Below, in pieces: positions 1-5,735 of a stretch of DNA of 11,414 bases. Under the pieces are notes generated by a model, which had not been told where the DNA came from, made no database searches, and saw only the letters and a list, made by a program, of their open reading frames with translations. The position numbers and the translations under genes are program-made. Source of the stretch: a gamma proteobacterium symbiont of Lucinoma myriamae (lineage in GTDB: Bacteria; Pseudomonadota; Gammaproteobacteria; GRL18); the NCBI GenBank assembly GCA_025655635.1, contig JAHXIM010000281.1, positions 1-11,414 of the forward strand, in the 5' to 3' direction. Each line of letters opens with the position of its first letter. The first letter of the stretch is position 1.

Positions 1-8
1 TTTTTTTA

Positions 9-64
9 ACCAAATCGACCAGAAAATCTGCGCTTATTATAACATTTCTGGTTGATCTGGTCAC
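9..64 (-). promoter_or_regulatory. Inverted repeat around a possible second leftward promoter
   Basis: Two 17-base arms (9-25 and 45-61) are complementary except for two positions, one of which could be a G-U pair; the loop is 19 bases. On the minus strand a TATAAT at 41-36 sits 17 bases after GTGACC (64-59), which gives a fair sigma70-type promoter whose -35 and spacer overlap one arm while the other arm lies past the -10. This is the layout expected of a repressor operator or of a leader hairpin. It lies between the cobalamin riboswitch and the gene that must start left of the window. It is not an intrinsic terminator: on the minus strand the second arm is followed by a run of A, not T. The promoter reading is inference only. 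Confidence 0.35.
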
Positions 65-104
65 TCAAAAGCAGGATTAATTCCTTATATTCCAAATAGA
101 TAAC

Positions 105-245
105 ATGTTTTTCAGGGTTGACTACGTATCAGTCGTCAGATACTTTTGTATAGTGGCTATACTATCGTACAATCAATTACCGTTGCGGGGGCAGCGTCGG
201 GATCTCACCAACTTCCCAGTTTTATTTAACATAAAACACCATAAG
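105..245 (-). promoter_or_regulatory. Cobalamin riboswitch, leftward
   Basis: Read on the minus strand, the segment carries the conserved cobalamin riboswitch core in order. These are a GGTG at 240-237, a short hairpin, GGGAAGTTGGTGAGATCCC near 218-200, then a GC-rich stretch with CCCCCGCAACGGTAA ending near 177, then a GCCACT loop element near 155, a small GTATC/GATAC hairpin, and an AGTCAACCC segment near 123-115 that can close on the first GGTG. The last element is a poor match to the usual B12 box, so the 3' boundary is uncertain. Such leaders bind adenosylcobalamin or a related form and turn off cobalamin uptake, biosynthesis or B12-independent isoenzyme genes. The controlled gene would lie left of base 1. 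The neighbouring nrdJa/nrdJb genes, which need adenosylcobalamin, fit the theme but are not downstream of this element. Confidence 0.85.
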
Positions 246-257
246 AAATTTCTACGC

Positions 258-286
258 ATTCTAAGTAGCAATGTTGTCAGTGTCAA
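258..286 (-). promoter_or_regulatory. Sigma70 promoter of the riboswitch transcript
   Basis: On the minus strand TTGACA (286-281) is followed by a 17-base spacer and TAGAAT (263-258). This is a perfect -35 and a five-of-six -10 at the optimal distance. Transcription would begin near 250, immediately before the first conserved base block of the cobalamin riboswitch, so promoter and leader fit together closely. Confidence 0.8.
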
Positions 287-458
287 GCTTTAATGTAATT
301 GATGAATATTGGAGCTGTGGTCATTGAGCATAAGACCATATGAACTTGTGCGTAGAGTTATAATAATAAAGCGTATTGACTCAAATTTGAACAGGAAAAC
401 TTACCAGAAAGTTTCAAGTTAATCTGATGTTTTCCATTTCTCCAGATGACATAAAGAT

Positions 459-495
459 AAAAAGTAAGCAATATTATATAGATAGCTTACTTTTT
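459..495 (-). terminator. Hairpin terminator after nrdJb
   Basis: A perfect 11-base stem (459-469 with 485-495) encloses a 15-base loop. On the minus strand the stem ends in TTTTT and is followed by ATCTTT, so it can act as an intrinsic terminator about 50 bases after the nrdJb stop codon. It would isolate the nrdJ transcript from the riboswitch promoter at 258-286. The stem is AT-rich apart from its GTAAGC centre, so its strength is uncertain. Confidence 0.6.
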
Positions 496-544
496 AATGA
501 GGTGTTTTTGTTTTACAAAATATAAAAGTTTATAGTTTGTGGTG

Positions 545-1252
545 TCAACCACATTTGCTGTCACCGCAATTCAGACAGGTCATACAGCCATCCATTAGAA
601 CTAATGCCTTGGTTTGACATTTTGTGCAAAGTTGGGCTTTTTCTGGAAAGCTGCTGGTTTCATCGTCTTCAATAGCTTCTGTTTTAGATTTATTTTGTGC
701 TTCAAACTCTTTACGTTTGGCATTGATTAATTTTTTCTGATGTTCATCCAGCTCGTTTTCTTTGAGCATACCGATGAACTTCATGTGTGATTCAATGGCA
801 CAGCCGATTTCAGCCACTAAAGAAGGCATAAAAATACCGCCTTTCTTAAAATAACCACCTTTGGGATCAAATACGGCTTTTAATTCTTCGACCAGGAAAC
901 AGGCATCGCCGCCCTTGCGGAAGACCGCAGAAATGACTCGGGTAAGTGCCAGCACCCATTGAAAATGTTCCATATTTTTAGAGTTAATAAAGACTTCATA
1001 AGGGCGGCGTTCTTCATGCTCTGTGCCCATATTCAGGATCATATCATTGATGGTAATATAGAGTGCATGCTCTGATTGAGGTGTTTTTATTTTATAGGTG
1101 GAACCCAACAGCATCTCCGGACGTTCCAGATTTTCATGCATACTTTCGACATCGTTAATCTGATCATCATTACATGATTCAGTGACTGTATTTTTATCTT
1201 CATCTGTCAGTACTTTGTAACCAACAATTTTACTGTCTATTTTTATTGCCAT
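545..1252 (-). CDS. nrdJb: Adenosylcobalamin-dependent ribonucleotide reductase, small C-terminal component NrdJb
   Basis: This 235-residue protein corresponds to the C-terminal part of class II ribonucleotide reductases, encoded separately as in Pseudomonas aeruginosa. It has a TSCPD-like domain (about residues 45-165, with GGDACFLVEEL and GGIFMPSLVAEIGCAIE) and ends in a cysteine-rich tail. The tail has CTKC followed by GCMTCLNCGDSKCG, the cysteines expected to pass reducing equivalents from thioredoxin to the active site in NrdJa. I chose the ATG at 1252 over the one at 1258 because the AAAAGG Shine-Dalgarno is about 9 bases from it and only 3 from the earlier ATG. The gene follows nrdJa in the same direction after 90 bases without a clear promoter, so co-transcription is likely. 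The role is inferred from the family and the neighbour. Confidence 0.85.
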   Translation of the reverse strand: MAIKIDSKIVGYKVLTDEDKNTVTESCNDDQINDVESMHENLERPEMLLGSTYKIKTPQSEHALYITINDMILNMGTEHEERRPYEVFINSKNMEHFQWVLALTRVISAVFRKGGDACFLVEELKAVFDPKGGYFKKGGIFMPSLVAEIGCAIESHMKFIGMLKENELDEHQKKLINAKRKEFEAQNKSKTEAIEDDETSSFPEKAQLCTKCQTKALVLMDGCMTCLNCGDSKCG

Positions 1253-1342
1253 GTTCATAAACCTTTTTATACCTGTGCTTTATATGAAAAGTAATATTAT
1301 TTAAAGTTGCGTCTTAAATTTATCTCTTAAAACTTGCTCTTC

Positions 1343-3493
1343 TTAAAACTTACCATAGTAGCCTTCTTTAAGTGCATCAAACAGATTAGCTGCTGTATGA
1401 GTTTCACCATCATATTCAACTTCTTCATTACCTTTGAGTTCGACTGTTTTGCCATCATCCAGAGTAAACTGGTAAGTGGTGTTTTCAAGATCAGCTTCTT
1501 TAACTAGTACACCCTGGAAGGCTTCTGGATTAAAGCGGAATGTTGTACATCCTTTAAGGCCTTTATCGTAAGCATATTCATAAATATCCTTAAAGTCTTC
1601 ATAAGGATAATCTGTGGGTACATTAGCAGTTTTGGATATCGATGAGTCAATCCATTTTTGTGCGGCCGCCTGAACATCAACATGCTCTTTAGGGGAAATA
1701 CTGTCAGCTGTAATAAAATAATCCGGCAGCTGCTCTTCTTCTTTTTCAGAATAAGGCATCGCATTGCTATTAACCATTTCACGGTAGGCCAATAACTCAA
1801 AAGAAAACACATCGACTTTCTCTTTGGTTTTTTTACCTTCACGAATCACATTGCGGGCGTAATGATGGGCAAAACTGGGTTCGATACCATTGCTGGCGTT
1901 ATTGGCTAAAGATAAAGAGATTGTACCTGTAGGTGCAATGGAACTGTGGTGAGTAAAGCGAGCACCTGTTTCTGCAAGCTGTTCAACCAGTTCAGGTTCT
2001 GCTTTTGCCAGCTGTTGCATATAACGGCTGTATTTAGCGTGTAAGATTTTACCTGGTATCTTATCACCATCTTTAAAGCCGTCTGTGAGCATTTCAGGGC
2101 GCTTATGCAGCATCTCACCTGTTACGGTAAACATTTGATCCATTATTTTGGCAGGCCCTTTTTCTTTAGCCAGTTCCAGACCTGATTTCCAGCCTTCAAC
2201 AGCCATGACTTTGGTGACTTCTTCGGTAAACTCTAAGGAGTTTTCATCACCATATTTCATACCCATCATGGTGCAGGAAGATCCCAGTCCTAAATAACCC
2301 ATGCCGTGACGGCGCTTATTGGTGATTTCTTCACGCTGCTGTGCCAGAGGCAGACCATTGATCTCAACCACATTGTCTAACATACGGGTAAAGATCTGAA
2401 TGGTTTTACGATAATTGTCCCAGTCAAAAGACGCTTCACTGGTAAACGGCTTACTGACAAAACGAGTCAGATTGATGGAACCCAATAAACAACTGCCGTA
2501 AGGTGGTAATGGCTGTTCACCACAAGGGTTGGTGGCACGAATGTTTTCACAAAACCAGTTGTTATTCATTTCATTGACTTTATCAATCAGAATAAAACCG
2601 GGCTCAGCATAGTCGTAAGTAGAAGACATAATAATGTCCCATAAACGACGTGCCTGAATAGTACGGCTAATGCGGCAGGCAACCTCACCATCATTATTGA
2701 CAATATAGCCTTCTTTATTGGGTAAATCACGCCAGATGATTTGCTCAGAGTTGTTTAAATCCAGTTTATCCTGCTCGACTTCTTTTTCTGTTACAGGAAA
2801 AGAAAGCGACCATGGACCTTCATTCTTCACTGCTTCAACAAACTCAGTAGTGATCAGTAAGGATAAGTTAAACTGACGTAAACGACCGTTTTCACGTTTG
2901 GCACGAATAAAATCAATGACATCAGGATGACCGATATCAAAAGTTGCCATTTGAGCACCACGACGGCCACCGGCAGATGAAACGGTGAAACACATCTTGT
3001 CATAAATATCCATAAAGGAAAGAGGGCCTGAGGTATATGCACCGGCACCGGATACATAAGCATCTTTAGGACGCAGAGTGGAAAACTCATAACCAATACC
3101 ACAACCGGCTTTAAGCGTCAGACCTGCTTCATGAACCTTACCCAGAATGTCATCCATAGAATCTTTAATGGCACCAGAAACGGTACAATTGATGGTGGAC
3201 GTAGCAGGTTTGTGCGCCTGTGCACCGGCATTAGAGATAATACGACCAGCAGGAATGACGCCCTGACACAAAGCCCATAAGAATTCTTTATAATAACGAT
3301 CCTGATTTTTTTTACCTGTTTCAACATCGGCTAATGCTCTTGCAACCCGCTGATAAGTCTCATCAATGTTGTTATCAACATTATCGCCGTCTTTGGTTTT
3401 TAAACGATATTTGATATCCCAGATATCCAGAGAAGCATCCTGTAATGGTATTTCTGTAACGGTATTGGGTATGGCATGTAATTGAGCGGTCAT
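1343..3493 (-). CDS. nrdJa: Adenosylcobalamin-dependent (class II) ribonucleotide reductase, catalytic component NrdJa
   Basis: This 716-residue protein reduces ribonucleotides to deoxyribonucleotides using a cysteine radical generated from adenosylcobalamin, in the cytoplasm, with or without oxygen. Visible active-site elements are NPCGE at about residues 322-326 (radical Cys324, with Asn322 and Glu326), a redox partner Cys335 in GSCLLGSINL, and its likely partner Cys103 in STINCTVSGAI. A phosphate-binding APTGTISL lies further on. The C-terminal redox cysteines are absent here and lie in the separate nrdJb. An upstream TTG at 3568 would add 25 residues. I prefer ATG 3493, which has GGGGAGA about 10 bases upstream and whose N-terminus (MTAQLHAIPNTVTEI) leads directly into the conserved IPLQDASLDIW region. 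Upstream lie NrdR-like boxes and a promoter. The leader of about 280 bases is unusually long. Confidence 0.93.
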   Translation of the reverse strand: MTAQLHAIPNTVTEIPLQDASLDIWDIKYRLKTKDGDNVDNNIDETYQRVARALADVETGKKNQDRYYKEFLWALCQGVIPAGRIISNAGAQAHKPATSTINCTVSGAIKDSMDDILGKVHEAGLTLKAGCGIGYEFSTLRPKDAYVSGAGAYTSGPLSFMDIYDKMCFTVSSAGGRRGAQMATFDIGHPDVIDFIRAKRENGRLRQFNLSLLITTEFVEAVKNEGPWSLSFPVTEKEVEQDKLDLNNSEQIIWRDLPNKEGYIVNNDGEVACRISRTIQARRLWDIIMSSTYDYAEPGFILIDKVNEMNNNWFCENIRATNPCGEQPLPPYGSCLLGSINLTRFVSKPFTSEASFDWDNYRKTIQIFTRMLDNVVEINGLPLAQQREEITNKRRHGMGYLGLGSSCTMMGMKYGDENSLEFTEEVTKVMAVEGWKSGLELAKEKGPAKIMDQMFTVTGEMLHKRPEMLTDGFKDGDKIPGKILHAKYSRYMQQLAKAEPELVEQLAETGARFTHHSSIAPTGTISLSLANNASNGIEPSFAHHYARNVIREGKKTKEKVDVFSFELLAYREMVNSNAMPYSEKEEEQLPDYFITADSISPKEHVDVQAAAQKWIDSSISKTANVPTDYPYEDFKDIYEYAYDKGLKGCTTFRFNPEAFQGVLVKEADLENTTYQFTLDDGKTVELKGNEEVEYDGETHTAANLFDALKEGYYGKF

Positions 3494-3581
3494 TGCTAAA
3501 AGATCTCCCCTGTTGTCAACGTGACTTATAAAATAAAAATGTCGTAAATGGCTCTGCAAATCTAACAAAAATACGCTTTAG

Positions 3582-3610
3582 CCTCCCTTAAATGCGCAAA
3601 AACAGGGAAG
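3582..3610 (-). promoter_or_regulatory. Hairpin pairing with a strong Shine-Dalgarno in the nrdJa leader
   Basis: On the minus strand CTTCCCT (3610-3604) can pair with AGGGAGG (3588-3582), including one G-U pair, across a 15-base loop. The second arm is a very strong Shine-Dalgarno (AAGGGAGG), but the only start near it is a TTG 13 bases on at 3568, while nrdJa appears to start at 3493 with its own ribosome site. The strong site may serve an alternative TTG start or be a standby site. The hairpin is short and could be chance. Confidence 0.3.
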
Positions 3611-3717
3611 ATAATATGCCATTTTGCAGACACTTCAATAACTCAAATCTAAAGTGATAAGAAATCAATGTCCGCTAAGCCCCTGAAAACTTTTGTGTTT
3701 CGGTCGTTATTAGAGTT

Positions 3718-3764
3718 TGGCGGTATATTGTGTCTTGTTTGTCCCTAAACACAAGATGTTGTGT
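3718..3764 (-). promoter_or_regulatory. Tandem NrdR boxes upstream of nrdJa
   Basis: Two 16-base sites resemble the NrdR consensus acaCwAtATaTwGtgt. The site at 3749-3764 (ACACAAGATGTTGTGT) agrees at 14 of 16 positions. The site at 3718-3733 (TGGCGGTATATTGTGT) agrees at 11 of 16, with one half-site essentially perfect. Their starts are exactly 31 bp apart with a 15-bp linker, the helical phasing known for paired NrdR boxes. They lie just downstream of the predicted nrdJa -10, where bound NrdR-ATP/dATP would block transcription. The repressor gene itself is not in the window. Confidence 0.8.
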
Positions 3765-3776
3765 TTTGATGTACAA

Positions 3777-3805
3777 ATCGTAGTTTTTTAAAGTAAGAAG
3801 GTCAA
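3777..3805 (-). promoter_or_regulatory. Candidate sigma70 promoter for nrdJab
   Basis: On the minus strand TTGACC (3805-3800) and TACGAT (3782-3777) are separated by 17 bases. The -35 is five of six and the -10 four of six. Start of transcription would be near 3770, placing the NrdR-like boxes at roughly +6 and +37. No better promoter was seen between here and the start codon. Confidence 0.5.
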
Positions 3806-3809
3806 GTAC

Positions 3810-3844
3810 TTTAGTAATAAAAATATCACTTTTTTATTACTAAA
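3810..3844. repeat. AT-rich perfect inverted repeat upstream of the nrdJa -35
   Basis: Fourteen bases (3810-3823) are perfectly complementary to 3831-3844 around the 7-base loop TATCACT. Only one pair is G-C. The repeat ends a few bases before the predicted nrdJa -35. It could be an AT-rich promoter-upstream element, a protein-binding palindrome or a weak second terminator for xseA transcripts. The sequence does not decide between these. Confidence 0.5.
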
Positions 3845-3954
3845 AATATGGACATTTGCAAAAGTCAGACAGGACAAGGGGTGTAGTAAATTTAGTATAT
3901 TAGTACATTAAGAAGTCTTTAATGAGAAAACGGCAATTAGTGACATTTTTAAGC

Positions 3955-3979
3955 AAAAAAGAAAAATAGATTATTTTTC
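3955..3979 (-). terminator. Terminator overlapping the xseA stop codon
   Basis: A perfect 8-base stem, GAAAAATA with TATTTTTC, closes on a 3-base loop at 3961-3979. On the minus strand it is followed at once by six T (3960-3955). The xseA stop codon lies inside the hairpin. The stem is nearly all A-T, so termination may be inefficient. Confidence 0.5.
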
Positions 3980-5341
3980 CTGGTTTTTATTAACGGTCAT
4001 TAATGCCTGATCATGTGCAAAGTGAACAGTAACTTGCTGGCCTGGGGTTAATTGTGCTGCTGATTTAACCAGTTCATTTTGCTCATCTTTGACCAGACTA
4101 TAACCCCGGGCCAAAGTGGCCAGTGGACTAAAGGCATCCATTTCACGCGCCAGAGAACTGATTTTTTGCTGAACGTGTTCAAAATAAGGCGATAGACTGT
4201 GTTTAAGGCGTTGTTGTAAATAGTCTAAACGAATTTGCTGCTGTGTTAATTGATGTAAAGGAGAATGCTGCTGCAAACGGGCTTCAAGGGTAAGAAGTTG
4301 CTCCTGACGTAATCGTAAGCGGAAGTTCAGGCGTTGCTCCATGCGTATGGTCAGCTCATCAATACGTTGTGTGACTTCATCTAAATAACGTCCCGGATGC
4401 TTGAGTTGTTTGTATTGCCACTGTAACTGCTGCTGCAGGGAAGACAAATAACGCTCAATCATATTGACTAATTTTTTTTCAATTCCGTGCAGACAGTTGA
4501 GCCATTCCTCCTGATCAGGACTGGCTAATTCAGCGGCAGCAGAGGGTGTTGCTGCCCGTACATCGGCGACAAAATCACAAATAGTAAAATCAACCTCATG
4601 ACCCACAGAGCTGATCACCGGGATATGGCAGTCATGGATAGCCAGAGCCAGCTGCTCATGGTTAAATGCCCAGAGATCTTCAATAGAGCCGCCGCCGCGA
4701 CCGATGATCAATACATCACATAAATCCTGCTTCTGAGCTTGGTGCAATGCGTGAAGCAGTTGCTCAGGTGCTTCATTACCCTGTACCTGAGCAGGATAAA
4801 TAATGACCGGCAACGCAGGGAAGCGCCGTTTAAGCACATCAAGAATATCATGCAGTGCGGCACCGGTGGGAGAGGTAATAATACCTACACAGCGTGGTAT
4901 TACCGGCAGTGGTTTTTTATGTTCGGCGTCAAATAAGCCCTGAGTCTGTAATTTGTGTTTTAACTCCTCAAAGGCGCGCTGTAAAGCTCCTACACCGGAA
5001 TCTTCCATGCTGTCAACAATGAGCTGAAAATCACCACGAGCTTCATACAAACTGACACGCGCCTTTACCAAAATCTGCATGCCTTCATTAGGCACAAAAT
5101 TTAAACGCTGATTACTCTGACGAAACATTGCACAGCGCACCTGGCTCTGATCATCCTTCAGAGTAAAATACCAGTGCCCGGAGCGGGGCATAGCCAGATT
5201 AGAAATCTCGCCGCTGATCCACACCATAGGGAAACGGCTTTCCAGTACCCGTTTTACATTACGGCTGAATTCAGAAACTGAAAGAATGTCAGGTTTGGGG
5301 TTTTTGTTTATAAAATTTTGGTTTTTTGAAAAAGTAGTCAT
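3971..5341 (-). CDS. xseA: Exodeoxyribonuclease VII large subunit
   Basis: Exonuclease VII (XseA with several XseB subunits) degrades single-stranded DNA in both directions to short oligonucleotides in the cytoplasm. The protein has 456 residues, the same length as in E. coli. An N-terminal OB-fold (about 19-120) contains VWISGEISNL and GHWYFTLKDD. The catalytic domain follows, with the hallmark GRGGGSIEDLWAFNHE at 214-229 and a downstream SSVGHEVDFTICDFVAD. Residues of about 285-420 form the long glutamine- and leucine-rich coiled coil that binds XseB. The C-terminus contains the conserved LARGYSLV. The N-terminus is about ten residues longer than in E. coli, rich in Lys and Asn, and lacks a clear Shine-Dalgarno, but no better internal start exists. 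xseB is not in the window. The gene is divergent from guaB, as in E. coli, and a tandem repeat lies 37 bases upstream. Confidence 0.96.
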   Translation of the reverse strand: MTTFSKNQNFINKNPKPDILSVSEFSRNVKRVLESRFPMVWISGEISNLAMPRSGHWYFTLKDDQSQVRCAMFRQSNQRLNFVPNEGMQILVKARVSLYEARGDFQLIVDSMEDSGVGALQRAFEELKHKLQTQGLFDAEHKKPLPVIPRCVGIITSPTGAALHDILDVLKRRFPALPVIIYPAQVQGNEAPEQLLHALHQAQKQDLCDVLIIGRGGGSIEDLWAFNHEQLALAIHDCHIPVISSVGHEVDFTICDFVADVRAATPSAAAELASPDQEEWLNCLHGIEKKLVNMIERYLSSLQQQLQWQYKQLKHPGRYLDEVTQRIDELTIRMEQRLNFRLRLRQEQLLTLEARLQQHSPLHQLTQQQIRLDYLQQRLKHSLSPYFEHVQQKISSLAREMDAFSPLATLARGYSLVKDEQNELVKSAAQLTPGQQVTVHFAHDQALMTVNKNQEK

Positions 5342-5377
5342 TGCGTTATCATACAGAAGAAATCTGCAGAATTAAAA

Positions 5378-5449
5378 TAGCCAGATTTATATATAGCCAG
5401 ATTTATATATAGCCAGATTTATATATAGCCAGATTTATATATAGCCAGA
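5378..5449. repeat. 16-bp tandem repeat, 4.5 copies, upstream of xseA
   Basis: The unit TAGCCAGATTTATATA is present in four identical copies starting at 5378, 5394, 5410 and 5426, followed by a half copy (5442-5449). The array is bordered on both sides by related TTAAAATA-type sequence. On the xseA strand each unit supplies TATATAAAT, a -10-like sequence, so the array may contain the xseA promoter. Perfect identity between copies indicates recent expansion and likely copy-number variability. Confidence 0.95.
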
Positions 5450-5664
5450 GTTAAAATAACCACTGTTTAATTTGTGCATGATTTTCTAATACCAATTGCT
5501 GAGCAAGTGGTGATTACGTGTGAATATCCGGTGTGATACGCAGGTAATGCAGATAATAACTGGCCAGTGCGGCTCAGGTGATGGTTTTAAACGTAACCGC
5601 CAATTAATCCCACGTTAGCCTGATAGAACACGAGAATTTAATATTCGGTATTTTTAAATTAACT
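5450..5664. other. xseA-guaB intergenic stretch without an intact gene
   Basis: No intact ORF, RNA gene or clear regulator site was found. On the minus strand one frame reads protein-like (AALASYYLHYLRITPDIHT, stop, SPLAQQLVLENHAQIKQWLF, stop at 5451), interrupted by stops at 5576-5574 and 5516-5514. This may be the eroded 3' end of an unidentified gene, but segments this short can arise by chance. No PurR-like palindrome was recognised. Confidence 0.35.
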
Positions 5665-5692
5665 TTTCCAACTGTTAAAAATAGGCTATAAT
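5665..5692 (+). promoter_or_regulatory. Promoter of guaB
   Basis: A perfect -10, TATAAT (5687-5692), is preceded after 16 bases by TTTCCA (5665-5670), four of six to the -35 consensus. The alternative TTTTCC with a 17-base spacer is weaker. Transcription would begin near 5699, giving a leader of about 37 bases. A strong ribosome site GGAGGG at 5720-5725 lies about 10 bases before the ATG. Confidence 0.7.
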
Positions 5693-5735
5693 TGTCGGTT
5701 ATCTAAATAACTTTCACCCGGAGGGATTTCCACTT

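Noticed and set aside
105..293. A 62-codon plus-strand ORF containing PLRGQRRDLTNFP
   Set aside because: It is the antisense translation of the cobalamin riboswitch core; the conserved look comes from the conserved RNA, not from a protein. It has no ribosome site.
381..390. Perfect 10-bp palindrome TCAAATTTGA in the gap left of nrdJb
   Set aside because: Short and AT-rich, with no second copy or promoter at a meaningful distance.
1325..1351. Two copies of TCTTAAAACTT 16 bases apart at the nrdJa 3' end
   Set aside because: Short, AT-rich and partly coding; no structure or promoter logic goes with it.
3683..3698. A possible third NrdR box (half-site TTTTGTGT)
   Set aside because: Only about nine of 16 positions agree and its spacing to the next box (35 bp) breaks the 31-bp phasing.
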